Assembly (NCBI RefSeq): GCF_938045205.1
Contig: NZ_CALIMY010000044.1
Location: forward strand, 1-12,623
DNA from: an uncultured Campylobacter sp.
GTDB taxonomy: Bacteria > Campylobacterota > Campylobacteria > Campylobacterales > Campylobacteraceae
DNA length: 12,623 nt
Direction of reading: 5' to 3'
Shown here: positions 6,089 to 12,623 of the stretch, one piece after another
How the letters are laid out: each line of letters opens with the position of its first letter
Position numbering within the stretch: the first letter of the stretch is position 1
Position numbers and translations under genes: made by a program
Notes under the pieces: model-generated
Databases searched by the model: none
Told to the model about the DNA's origin: nothing
Seen by the model: only the letters and a program-made list of their open reading frames with translations

Positions 6089-6948
6089 ATCTTCCTTTCA
6101 TATACGAAGCTAAGCCATTCGTTTTGCTTTTTCATCTGCACGAAATTTAAATCCGAAAAGGCTTGCTCTATCCTATCTTTATATTTTTCTAAAATTCCCG
6201 ACAGCACGAGCTTGCCGCCAGGTTTTAGCGCTTTTTTCAGATCCGCGCTTAGGATCAAAATCACGTCGGCGATTATATTTGCGACGACGAGATCAAACTG
6301 CGGCTGCGCGGCTGCGCTTGAGCTTTGCTCACCCAAGCTTGAAACGCTGCCGAGCCAAATTTTATCGATCTGTACACCGTTTTTCTCGGCGTTTTGCTGC
6401 GTAGCGGCCACTGCCTGCTCGTCGGTATCGCAGGCGCTTACCTTTGCGCCCAGTTTTTTCATCGCGATACTTAAAATTCCGCTGCCGCAGCCCACGTCAA
6501 GCGCGCTCATGCCATCGCGAGCAAGCTCGCTAAGCAGCGCCAGGCACATATTGGTACTTTCGTGATGACCTGAACCAAACGCCAGCGCAGGATCGATCAG
6601 CAGATCGATTAGCGCGCGATCTTGCGATCTTTCGCACCAGCTCGGACGGACGTAAAATTTGCCGACCGCCACGGGCGCGACGCCTTTTTTGTATTCGTCG
6701 AGCCAGTCTTTATTTTGCTTTTTTGAAATTTCGATCTGTAGATCGGCGTCTAAATTAAGAGATCGCGCAAGCCCCTTTTTAAACTCTTCAAACGCAAATT
6801 TTAAATTTTGCAGATCCTCTTCGTCGCGGATTATGAAACGCTCGCCACGTTCTTCGACGCAGGTAACGCCGAGCTCAAACGCAAAGTTTTTAAAAAGCTC
6901 GCTTGCATTCGCGCTTTTTACGATCATCTCATAAAAAAAATCTTTCAT
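6085..6948 (-). CDS. prmA: Ribosomal protein L11 methyltransferase
   Basis: It trimethylates ribosomal protein L11 with S-adenosylmethionine. The N-terminal substrate-recognition half (1-100) is followed by the PrmA motif ALAFGSGHHEST (121-132), the SAM-binding loop DVGCGSG (151-157), the acidic residue after strand 2 (D174/D176) and VVANI (221-225). At 287 residues it is near the usual size. A low-complexity Ser/Ala/Gln run at about 205-217, just before the VVANI strand, looks like a small species-specific loop extension. GAGG lies very close to the ATG, with AAAGG further up. A 78-nt gap separates it from hisA, with no obvious promoter or terminator. In C. jejuni prmA also directly precedes ftsH. 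Confidence 0.93.
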   Translation of the reverse strand: MKDFFYEMIVKSANASELFKNFAFELGVTCVEERGERFIIRDEEDLQNLKFAFEEFKKGLARSLNLDADLQIEISKKQNKDWLDEYKKGVAPVAVGKFYVRPSWCERSQDRALIDLLIDPALAFGSGHHESTNMCLALLSELARDGMSALDVGCGSGILSIAMKKLGAKVSACDTDEQAVAATQQNAEKNGVQIDKIWLGSVSSLGEQSSSAAAQPQFDLVVANIIADVILILSADLKKALKPGGKLVLSGILEKYKDRIEQAFSDLNFVQMKKQNEWLSFVYERKI

Positions 6949-7026
6949 CGCCTCACATCGCCTTTAAATTTTAAAATTTGCATATTACTAAAATTTAGTT
7001 CAAACTTTGCTTACGCTCGGGCGTTT

Positions 7027-7734
7027 TTATAGAGCTTCAAACGCCTTTTTAAGATCGAGCGTGCCCTCGTAATACGCCTTGCCGACGATGACGCCTGCGA
7101 TGAGCTCTGCGTTTTTAAGCGCGATTATGTCGCTCATATCTTTTACGCCGCCGCTTGCGATAGTATCGATGCCGCAAGCTTTCGCGATAGAGCGGCTAAA
7201 TTCTACGTTCACGCCGCTTAGCATCCCGTCGCGCGAGATATCGGTGCAGATGATCGCGCAAACGCCTGCGTCCGCGTAGTCTCGAGCCAGATCAGTCGCT
7301 TTTACGCGGCTTAGCTCCGCCCAGCCCTCGGTCGCTACGAGCCCCTCTTTTGCATCTATGCCCACGACGATGCGGTAAAGCTTCGCCATTTGCTTTACGA
7401 AATCCGGATTTTTAAGCGCCGCCGAGCCCAGGATAAATCTATCGACGCCTAAGCTCAAATACTGCTTTATGCGCGCTTCGTCGCGGATGCCGCCGCCCAC
7501 TTCTACGCGCAGACGCGTGCTTTTTACGATCCGCTCGATCGCTTTGAAATTTACCGCCTCGCCCGCAAACGCGCCGTCGAGATCAACCAGATGCAGCCAT
7601 TTAGCGCCAAGATCTTCAAATTTTTTGGCTAGCTCGCAGGGGTCTTTGGAATAAATTTTTGCGCTTTGCATCTCGCCCTTGCTAAGACGCACGGCGCATC
7701 CTTGTTTCAGATCGATCGCAGGGAAAATTTCCAT
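7027..7734 (-). CDS. hisA: ProFAR isomerase (phosphoribosylformimino-AICAR ribotide isomerase)
   Basis: It carries out the Amadori rearrangement of ProFAR to PRFAR, the step before HisF/HisH in histidine synthesis. It is a 235-residue TIM barrel starting MEIFPAIDLKQG. With the ATG at 7734 the catalytic residues fall at D8, D127 and T164, exactly where they lie in well-studied HisA proteins. The phosphate-binding loops VGGGIR (80-85) and ASGGV (193-197) are present. The IFPAID start and the TDISRDGM segment distinguish it from its paralogue HisF. A GTG at 7737 also lies in frame, but the ATG overlapping the hisH TGA (TGATG) is the better start and implies coupling to hisH. Confidence 0.95.
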   Translation of the reverse strand: MEIFPAIDLKQGCAVRLSKGEMQSAKIYSKDPCELAKKFEDLGAKWLHLVDLDGAFAGEAVNFKAIERIVKSTRLRVEVGGGIRDEARIKQYLSLGVDRFILGSAALKNPDFVKQMAKLYRIVVGIDAKEGLVATEGWAELSRVKATDLARDYADAGVCAIICTDISRDGMLSGVNVEFSRSIAKACGIDTIASGGVKDMSDIIALKNAELIAGVIVGKAYYEGTLDLKKAFEAL

Positions 7735-8477
7735 CACAGCTCCGTAAAATTTTTAATGATTTTTATGCCCGCATCGTGGCTTTTTTCGGGATGCGGCTGA
7801 AAGGCGAATACGTTTTCGCGCCAGATCGCGCTTGCAAACTCATAGCCGTAAAACGTACTCGCAAGCGTGATCTCGCGCGCGCAAAGGACGTGGTAGGAGT
7901 GCACGAAATACAGATACTCAAACTCGCCTAGGCCTGCATTTATCGGCGAGCGCTTAATAAAATGCGCGCTGTTCCAGCCGACATGCGGGATCTTTAGGCT
8001 TTCGGCACAAGTGGAATTTTGTCCGCAGCGCTCGCTAGGTTCTGCCCCGTCTGAATTAAATTCCGCCTCGTCCGATCCAAATTTCGTATTTTCTCTAAAT
8101 TTCATATTTTCGGACTTGGATTCCGCTCCCCGAATATTAAATTTCGTTTTGTCAAATTTTACGACGCGACCGGGTAAAATTCCAAGCCCGCTGCGCGCGC
8201 CGAATTCCTCGCTTTGCTCAAACAAAAGCTGCATCCCCAGGCAGATGCCTAAAAAATATCTGCCGCTTGCGACGAACTCTTTAATCGCGGCGTCCATACC
8301 GCTTGCGCGAAGCTTATCCATCGCCTCGCCGAATGCGCCCACGCCCGGAAGTAGAGCCTTATCGCAGCTCAAAAGCTCCTCGGGGCTGCGCACGAGGCAA
8401 AATTTAGCGCCGCAAAAACTAAGCGCGTTCATCACGCTTTGGATATTGCCCGCGCCGTAATCCACGATACCGATCAA
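7734..8477 (-). CDS. hisH: Imidazole glycerol phosphate synthase glutaminase subunit, with an insertion
   Basis: It hydrolyses glutamine and feeds ammonia to HisF, forming imidazole glycerol phosphate and AICAR. The class I amidotransferase triad is complete: C79 in GICLGMQ, H229 and E231 in FQPHPE. GVGAFG (46-50) and PHVGWN (164-169) are also typical. It starts at TTG 8477 (MIGIVDYGAGN), overlapping the last four bases of pglF, with AAGGG about eight bases upstream; the family consensus supports this start. At 247 residues it is well above the usual roughly 200. The excess is a polar, repetitive stretch at about 109-161, between GRVVKF and KIPHVGW, where most family members have only a few residues. 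Frame and motifs on both sides are intact, so the protein is probably functional. HisF is not in the window. Confidence 0.93.
   Translation of the reverse strand: MIGIVDYGAGNIQSVMNALSFCGAKFCLVRSPEELLSCDKALLPGVGAFGEAMDKLRASGMDAAIKEFVASGRYFLGICLGMQLLFEQSEEFGARSGLGILPGRVVKFDKTKFNIRGAESKSENMKFRENTKFGSDEAEFNSDGAEPSERCGQNSTCAESLKIPHVGWNSAHFIKRSPINAGLGEFEYLYFVHSYHVLCAREITLASTFYGYEFASAIWRENVFAFQPHPEKSHDAGIKIIKNFTEL
8079..8153. repeat. Three copies of a 15-bp repeat inside hisH
   Basis: AAATTTCGTATTTTC (8079-8093), AAATTTCATATTTTC (8097-8111) and AAATTTCGTTTTGTC (8139-8153) differ from the first copy by one or two bases. The first two are spaced 18 bp apart (six codons, giving the peptide repeat ENMKFR-ENTKFG). 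ATTCCGC words at 8060 and 8120 form a second repeated element between them. All spacings keep the hisH frame. They make up much of the DNA encoding the HisH insertion. Confidence 0.7.
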
Positions 8478-10279
8478 GCCGTGCCCTTCATATCGTTTAA
8501 TCGGTGCGAAAACTCGGGCACGATGCGCTTTAGCTTATCCGCAACCTGCGCGTCCTCGCACTCCGAAAGCTCCTCGATCTGCGAGCTTAGCTCTTGCAGG
8601 TCGTATTTTGCGGAGTGAGTTACGAATATGGATTGGTACTTCGTGCTCTTGTCGTTTTCATCGATCAAAAGCTCCTCGTAAAGCTTCTCACCGGGACGCA
8701 AGCCTACAAATTTAATACCCAGCTCCTCCTTGCCGGCAAGCTGGAGCATTCGCTTGGCAAGATCGGCGATCTTTACGGGCTCGCCCATATCCAGCACGAA
8801 AAGTTCGCCGCCCTGCGCGATGGAGGCTGCTTGAAGCACGAGCTGGCACGCCTCGCTAACGAGCATAAAATATCTCGTAATCTCGGGGTGCGTAACGGTA
8901 AGCGGCTCGTTCGCTTCGATCTGGCGTTTAAATTTAGGAATGACGCTGCCGCTTGAGCCGAGCACGTTTCCGAAGCGTACCGCGACGATCTGCGTGTCGC
9001 TTGCCGCGTCGTTGGAATTTAGCGCGTAAAGCTCGCAGATACGCTTCGTCGTGCCCATAATATTTGTCGGTCGTACTGCCTTGTCGGTCGAGATCAAAAC
9101 GACCTTTTTCGCGCCGTATTTTTTAGACAGATCGATTACATTTTTTGTGCCGACGATATTGTTCTTGACCGCTAGATGCGGATTAAACTCGCATAGCGGC
9201 ACGTGCTTATACGCCGCTGCGTGCACGACTACTTCGGGATGAAATTCTGCAAAAACCTCCTCCAGCTCATGGCGATAAACGACGTTTATCATCTTTAGCT
9301 CGTTACGCGCGTCCGCGCCGGTGGCTTCGTTAATCGAGTAGAGGTTAAACTCGCTGTGTTCGACCATAATGAGCCGCTTTGCGCCGAATTTCAAGCATTG
9401 CTTGCAAATTTCGCTTCCTATCGTGCCGCCCGCGCCCGTTACCAGCACGATCTTATCTTTGATAAAATTTTCAATCGCCTTGGTGTCGAGATCTTTGGGC
9501 TTGCGCGCGAGCAGATCCTCGATTGATACGTCGCGGATCTTTTTACTCTCATCCTCCAAAAGCGAAAAGAGCTTAATATCCTTTAACCCGTATGCAAAAA
9601 GCTCGTCGTAGAGCTGCTTTAGCTCGTCCGGATACAGCGCCAGCGCGATGATTGCGGTTTTGGCGCCGCTATCTTTGATCATCTGCGGAATTTCGCCCTT
9701 GGCTCTGACGACGTAGTTTTCGCAATAGGTCCCTACTAGCTCAGGCCGCCCGTCCACGACGCCCACAGGATAGTAGTTGATATATTTTTGCCGCATACCT
9801 TTTAGGACGTGAAAGGTCTTGCTCGTAGCGCCTACGACGATGCAGGGCTCGTTATTCGTGATGTTTTTCTTCTCGCTTAGAAACATCCGCTTTGAAATTC
9901 TAATCCCACCGATTAAAATAAACGAGATTGCCGCATCGATGATGATGACCGAGCGCGGGAATGGGTTAAAAATTTTACTTGCTAGAAAAAACAGGATTAA
10001 AAAGGTAAGCGCTGCCATCACGTGTGCATAAAAGAGCTTTCTTGCTTCGTATAGCCCGAAAAATCTCCACGGAACTAAATAGATCCGCAAAAACCAAAAA
10101 TAGAAAATTTTAATCGCAGTAAGGCTCGAGGCGCTAAGCAGCGCGCCTTTATAAAATTCGTTCGGTATATCTCCACTAAATCGCAGCAAAAACGCGATAT
10201 AAACGGAGAGGATCGAGATAAAAATATCTCCCAGCAAAAAAAACGCGAAGCGGCTAAATTTAGTGGGTTTTAACAGCAT
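8474..10279 (-). CDS. pglF: UDP-GlcNAc 4,6-dehydratase (membrane-bound) of the N-glycan pathway
   Basis: First enzyme of UDP-diNAc-bacillosamine synthesis, converting UDP-GlcNAc to the 4-keto-6-deoxy sugar. The N-terminal membrane part has helices at about 9-31, 47-66, 84-103 and 109-127. A CoA-binding-like domain follows (about 143-245), then the short-chain dehydrogenase-type catalytic domain with nucleotide loop TGAGGTIG (281-288), STDK (397-400), and Met408 with Lys412 in place of the usual Tyr-x3-Lys, characteristic of the PglF/FlaA1/CapD group. RFGNVLGS (435-442) and LRPGEKLYEELL (527-538) are typical. The 601 residues fit. CapD-like enzymes of capsule loci are the alternative, but the pglC-D-E context makes PglF the clear choice. 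Its ATG overlaps the pglE stop by one base (TGATG). Confidence 0.94.
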   Translation of the reverse strand: MLLKPTKFSRFAFFLLGDIFISILSVYIAFLLRFSGDIPNEFYKGALLSASSLTAIKIFYFWFLRIYLVPWRFFGLYEARKLFYAHVMAALTFLILFFLASKIFNPFPRSVIIIDAAISFILIGGIRISKRMFLSEKKNITNNEPCIVVGATSKTFHVLKGMRQKYINYYPVGVVDGRPELVGTYCENYVVRAKGEIPQMIKDSGAKTAIIALALYPDELKQLYDELFAYGLKDIKLFSLLEDESKKIRDVSIEDLLARKPKDLDTKAIENFIKDKIVLVTGAGGTIGSEICKQCLKFGAKRLIMVEHSEFNLYSINEATGADARNELKMINVVYRHELEEVFAEFHPEVVVHAAAYKHVPLCEFNPHLAVKNNIVGTKNVIDLSKKYGAKKVVLISTDKAVRPTNIMGTTKRICELYALNSNDAASDTQIVAVRFGNVLGSSGSVIPKFKRQIEANEPLTVTHPEITRYFMLVSEACQLVLQAASIAQGGELFVLDMGEPVKIADLAKRMLQLAGKEELGIKFVGLRPGEKLYEELLIDENDKSTKYQSIFVTHSAKYDLQELSSQIEELSECEDAQVADKLKRIVPEFSHRLNDMKGTA

Positions 10280-11376
10280 CAGATGTTTTCTTTTACGATT
10301 TTTACGACGCGCTCAATCGTCTCGTCGCTCATATCGGTGCCGCTAGGAAGGCAGATGCCGCGACTAAACATATCTTCGCTCGTGCCGTCAACTACGCTAA
10401 GCGCGCCTGCGAAGATGCTTTGCAGATGCATCGGCTTCCAAAGCGGGCGAGATTCGATGTCGGCTTTATTTAGCGCATCGATAACCTTTAGATGAGCGTC
10501 TTTTTTCTTAAATAATAGCGTTGTAAGCCATCTGTTGCCCTCGCCGCCTTCGACTTCAGGCATAAACTCCACGTCGGTGCCCCTAAACAGATCCTCATAA
10601 ATTTTAAAAATTTCGCGTTTTCTCTTTACGCGCTGCGGCAAGACCTCCATCTGGCCTACGCCGATAGCGCCCAAGACGTTGCTTAAACGGTAGTTGTAGC
10701 CGTAGTCTTTGTGTTCGTAGTGAAGCAGCGGCTCGCGCGCCTGAGTGCTGTAAAATCTAGCCTTGGCGATTAGCTCCTCGTCGTTTGAGATCAACATTCC
10801 GCCGCCTGAGGTAGTGATGATTTTATTGCCGTTGAAACTTAGAGCGCCGCATTTTCCGATGCCGCCCAGCGCCTTACCCTTATAAAATCCGCCCAGCGCC
10901 TCCGCGGCATCCTCGATGAGATCGATATTTTCATTCGCGCAAATTTCGCATATCTCATCCATCTTTGCAGCCTGTCCGTAAAGATGCGTAACGACGAGCA
11001 CCTTTGGCTTTTTCGGCGATTTTTTGATCGCTTCTTTAAGCAGCTTCGGACTTAAATTCCAACTCTCGTCGCTGTCTATCAGCACCGGCACGCAGCGCTC
11101 GTAAAATATCGGATTTAGCGACGCCATGAAGGTAAACGTGGATCCTAACACCACGTCGCCGTCCTTTACGCCGCTGCAACGAAGCGCCAGATGAAGCGCC
11201 GCCGTGCCTGCGTTTAGCGCCAGCGCGCCGCGCGTGCCAGTATAGGACTTCACTGCGTCCTCAAAGCGATTGACGTATTCGCCCAAAGGCGCGATATAGT
11301 TGCTTTCAAATACCTTTTTTATATACTCAAGCTCATCGCCGCCCATATTCGGTGGGCTTAAAAATACTCTTGCCAT
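10279..11376 (-). CDS. pglE: UDP-4-keto-sugar aminotransferase (PLP-dependent)
   Basis: Second step of UDP-bacillosamine synthesis: transfers an amino group from glutamate to C4 of the PglF product. It belongs to the DegT/DnrJ/EryC1/StrS family. Visible are the N-terminal FLSPPNMGGDE, the NAGTAALHLAL cofactor loop (55-65), EDAAEALGG (155-163) with the Asp that contacts the pyridine nitrogen, and the PLP lysine K185 in SFNGNKIITTSGGG. I start at ATG 11376 (365 residues) because AGGA lies five bases upstream. The frame stays open to 11469, but that AT-rich extension has no family resemblance. The 116-nt gap from pglD contains the palindrome GCTAAATTTAGC (11422-11433) and an AT-rich stretch that could hold a weak promoter. 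C. jejuni has wlaJ at this spot; here nothing equivalent is seen. Confidence 0.95.
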   Translation of the reverse strand: MARVFLSPPNMGGDELEYIKKVFESNYIAPLGEYVNRFEDAVKSYTGTRGALALNAGTAALHLALRCSGVKDGDVVLGSTFTFMASLNPIFYERCVPVLIDSDESWNLSPKLLKEAIKKSPKKPKVLVVTHLYGQAAKMDEICEICANENIDLIEDAAEALGGFYKGKALGGIGKCGALSFNGNKIITTSGGGMLISNDEELIAKARFYSTQAREPLLHYEHKDYGYNYRLSNVLGAIGVGQMEVLPQRVKRKREIFKIYEDLFRGTDVEFMPEVEGGEGNRWLTTLLFKKKDAHLKVIDALNKADIESRPLWKPMHLQSIFAGALSVVDGTSEDMFSRGICLPSGTDMSDETIERVVKIVKENI

Positions 11377-11492
11377 CTTCATCCTTTCTTGATCTTTAAA
11401 TTTAACCTCGCGCGATGCAAGGCTAAATTTAGCTTTCGGCATAAAATTTAAATGCTCGGATTTTATCACTTTTAATGCTATAAATTTTAAAT

Positions 11493-12092
11493 TTAGCTAT
11501 TTTTTTTAATCACGCGAGCAGGCACGCCTACGGCTACGCTGTCGCTAGCTATGTCGCGCACTACCGCGGCGCCCGCACCGATAATGCAGCGCTGCCCGAT
11601 CTTTAGCCTCTGAATGACGCTAGCGCCGATTCCGATGTGCGAAAACGCCCCCACCTTCACGCCGCCCGCAAGCGCCGCGTTTGGGCTAATGTGCGCGAAC
11701 TCGCCGATCTCGCACTCATGCTCGATTACGACGCCTGAATTGATTATCGCGCCGCGACCGATTTTGGCTCGCGCGTTTATCACGGCGCCGGGCATTACGA
11801 CCGCACCCTCGCCGATAGAGGCGCTTGGGCTAACGATGGCGCTTTGATGAATTAGCGTCGCTATCTCAAAACCCGCGCGTGCTACTTTCTCTTGGATCTT
11901 TGCGCGGGTTTTATTATCGCCGATTGCGATTATTACGGGATGCTTCGGTAGATCCTCGCTAAATTTCAGCCCCGCCGCGTCGTCTAAAAAAACGACCTCG
12001 CTAAATTTAGCCCCGCGCGCGGCTAGCACGACGTCGGCAACCACCAGCCCATGTCCGCTTGCGCCGTAAACATAAATTTTAGTTGTGCCCAT
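11493..12092 (-). CDS. pglD: UDP-4-amino-sugar N-acetyltransferase
   Basis: Third step: acetylates the C4 amine with acetyl-CoA, giving UDP-diNAc-bacillosamine. The N-terminal nucleotide-sugar-binding domain has the glycine-rich YGASGHG (9-15) after the first strand. From about residue 85 it becomes a left-handed beta-helix of hexapeptide repeats (for example VVMPGAVINARAKIGRGAII), ending in the VGVPARVIKK acetyl-CoA end cap. H125 sits at the position of the catalytic His125 of C. jejuni PglD, with H134 also conserved. The 199 residues are typical. The ATG at 12092 has GGAGA upstream and overlaps the end of pglC by 14 nt, so the two are surely co-translated. Confidence 0.94.
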   Translation of the reverse strand: MGTTKIYVYGASGHGLVVADVVLAARGAKFSEVVFLDDAAGLKFSEDLPKHPVIIAIGDNKTRAKIQEKVARAGFEIATLIHQSAIVSPSASIGEGAVVMPGAVINARAKIGRGAIINSGVVIEHECEIGEFAHISPNAALAGGVKVGAFSHIGIGASVIQRLKIGQRCIIGAGAAVVRDIASDSVAVGVPARVIKKNS

Positions 12093-12623
12093 TAAATTTC
12101 TCCGTCGTCGCCATGCCCTCTTTATTCACGCCCTCTTTCGCAAGCACTTTTTTAATCGTTAAAAGCGCGATCTTAAGATCGAGTGCGAAGCTTAAATTCT
12201 GCGCATAATACGTGTCGAACTCAAATTTTTTCTCCCAGCTGATCGCGTTGCGTCCGTTTACCTGCGCAAGCCCCGTGATGCCCGGGCGCACGCTGTGTCG
12301 CAGGCGCTGCTGCGGCGAATAAAGCGGCAGGTATTCGATCAGCAGCGGTCGCGGTCCGATGAAGCTCATATCGCCCTTTAGCACGTTGAAAAGCTGCGGC
12401 AGCTCATCCAAGCTTAGCGCGCGGATCTTTTTGCCGTATTCATTGAGCCGCTCTTCGTCTGGCAGAAGCTCGCCGTCCGCGCCGCGCTCGTCGCTCATCG
12501 TTTTAAATTTGTAAATTTTAAAAATTTGCTCATCAAGCCCAGGGCGAGATTGCGTAAAAATCGTACTTTTGCTAATGTGTTTGCGGATCAAGAACCACGT
12601 AAGCGCCATCACGGGCGAAACCA
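12079..12623 (-). CDS. pglC: Undecaprenyl phosphate diNAc-bacillosamine 1-phosphate transferase (5' end outside window)
   Basis: A monotopic phosphoglycosyl transferase that moves phospho-diNAc-bacillosamine onto undecaprenyl phosphate at the inner membrane, starting the N-glycan lipid carrier. 180 residues are visible. The frame runs off the window edge; compared with C. jejuni PglC about 20 N-terminal residues are missing, and in-frame GTG/ATG codons near 12610 are internal. The visible start contains the Ser-Pro of the re-entrant membrane helix. Then come the family blocks IFTQSRPGLDE, YKFKTM, the catalytic Asp-Glu in LSLDELPQL, GPRPLL and RPGITG-x-AQVNGRN. It ends MATTEKFNGHN, very close to C. 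jejuni PglC. It overlaps pglD by 14 nt. Confidence 0.94.
   Translation of the reverse strand, partial: VSPVMALTWFLIRKHISKSTIFTQSRPGLDEQIFKIYKFKTMSDERGADGELLPDEERLNEYGKKIRALSLDELPQLFNVLKGDMSFIGPRPLLIEYLPLYSPQQRLRHSVRPGITGLAQVNGRNAISWEKKFEFDTYYAQNLSFALDLKIALLTIKKVLAKEGVNKEGMATTEKFNGHN

Noticed and set aside
6056..6565. 169-codon plus-strand frame opposite prmA
   Set aside because: Shadow of prmA; composition is Cys/Ser/Phe-rich without motifs and it crosses the prmA/ftsH junction.
6987..6999. ACTAAA-A-TTTAGT palindrome between hisA and prmA as an operator
   Set aside because: AT-only core built around AAATTT, a word frequent across the window; no second copy or supporting context.
8011..8460. 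149-codon plus-strand frame opposite hisH
   Set aside because: Antisense to hisH, whose family motifs fix the coding strand; no ribosome site or neighbours on the plus strand.
7734..8477. HisH as an amidotransferase for sugar modification, suggested by its place beside pgl genes
   Set aside because: Overlap with a canonical hisA and the standard HisH motifs make histidine synthesis the simple explanation; no HisF-like glycan partner or sugar-modifying ligase is nearby.
8594..8956. 120-codon plus-strand frame opposite pglF
   Set aside because: Lies wholly within the conserved catalytic C-terminal part of pglF; no motif or context.
11377..11469. 31-codon N-terminal extension of pglE
   Set aside because: AT-rich, unlike family N-termini, and the ATG at 11376 has a good ribosome site.
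1..12623. CRISPR array or insertion sequence
   Set aside because: No regularly spaced direct repeats of 25-40 bp and no transposase-like frame seen; the hisH repeats are too short and inside a gene.

Overview
This 12.6 kb window looks like chromosomal DNA of a Campylobacter, probably one of the higher-G+C oral species; C. gracilis is my best guess, but it is only a guess. The evidence is a run of protein N-glycosylation genes (pglC-pglD-pglE-pglF) leading into prmA-ftsH-pssA, an arrangement very close to the C. jejuni pgl/wla locus. The gene ends also overlap tightly, and AAATTT words are abundant, as is common in this genus.

Layout. Every confidently assigned gene from 12623 down to 1013 is on the minus strand. 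In transcription order these are pglC (5' end outside the window), pglD, pglE, pglF, hisH, hisA, prmA, ftsH, pssA, leuA, atpE and a tRNA-Leu(GAG). pglC/pglD, pglE/pglF, pglF/hisH, hisH/hisA and prmA/ftsH overlap by 1 to 14 nt, which suggests one or two long co-transcribed units. Gaps of about 80 to 125 nt before pglE, prmA and pssA could hold weak internal promoters. leuA and atpE appear to be separate units: a terminator-like hairpin and a TATAAT box lie between pssA and leuA, a long hairpin lies between leuA and atpE, and a GAAA-loop terminator follows atpE.

How the genes work together. PglF, PglE and PglD convert UDP-GlcNAc to UDP-diNAc-bacillosamine, and PglC transfers the phospho-sugar to undecaprenyl phosphate, so the initiating half of the N-glycan pathway is present. 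hisH and hisA supply two histidine-pathway enzymes, but HisF, the obligate partner of HisH, is not here. PrmA (ribosomal protein L11 methyltransferase), FtsH (membrane AAA protease), PssA (phosphatidylserine synthase), LeuA (first leucine-pathway enzyme) and AtpE (F-type ATP synthase c subunit) are housekeeping functions.

The first kilobase is different. It is strongly AT-rich and carries one unrecognised membrane-protein gene on the plus strand, facing the tRNA-Leu. A 67-nt inverted repeat lies upstream of it, together with a short stretch resembling the 3' end of that tRNA. It reads like foreign DNA next to a tRNA. The other notable features are a roughly 45-residue repeat-built insertion inside HisH, and hisH-hisA occupying the place where C. 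jejuni has pglG and cheY.
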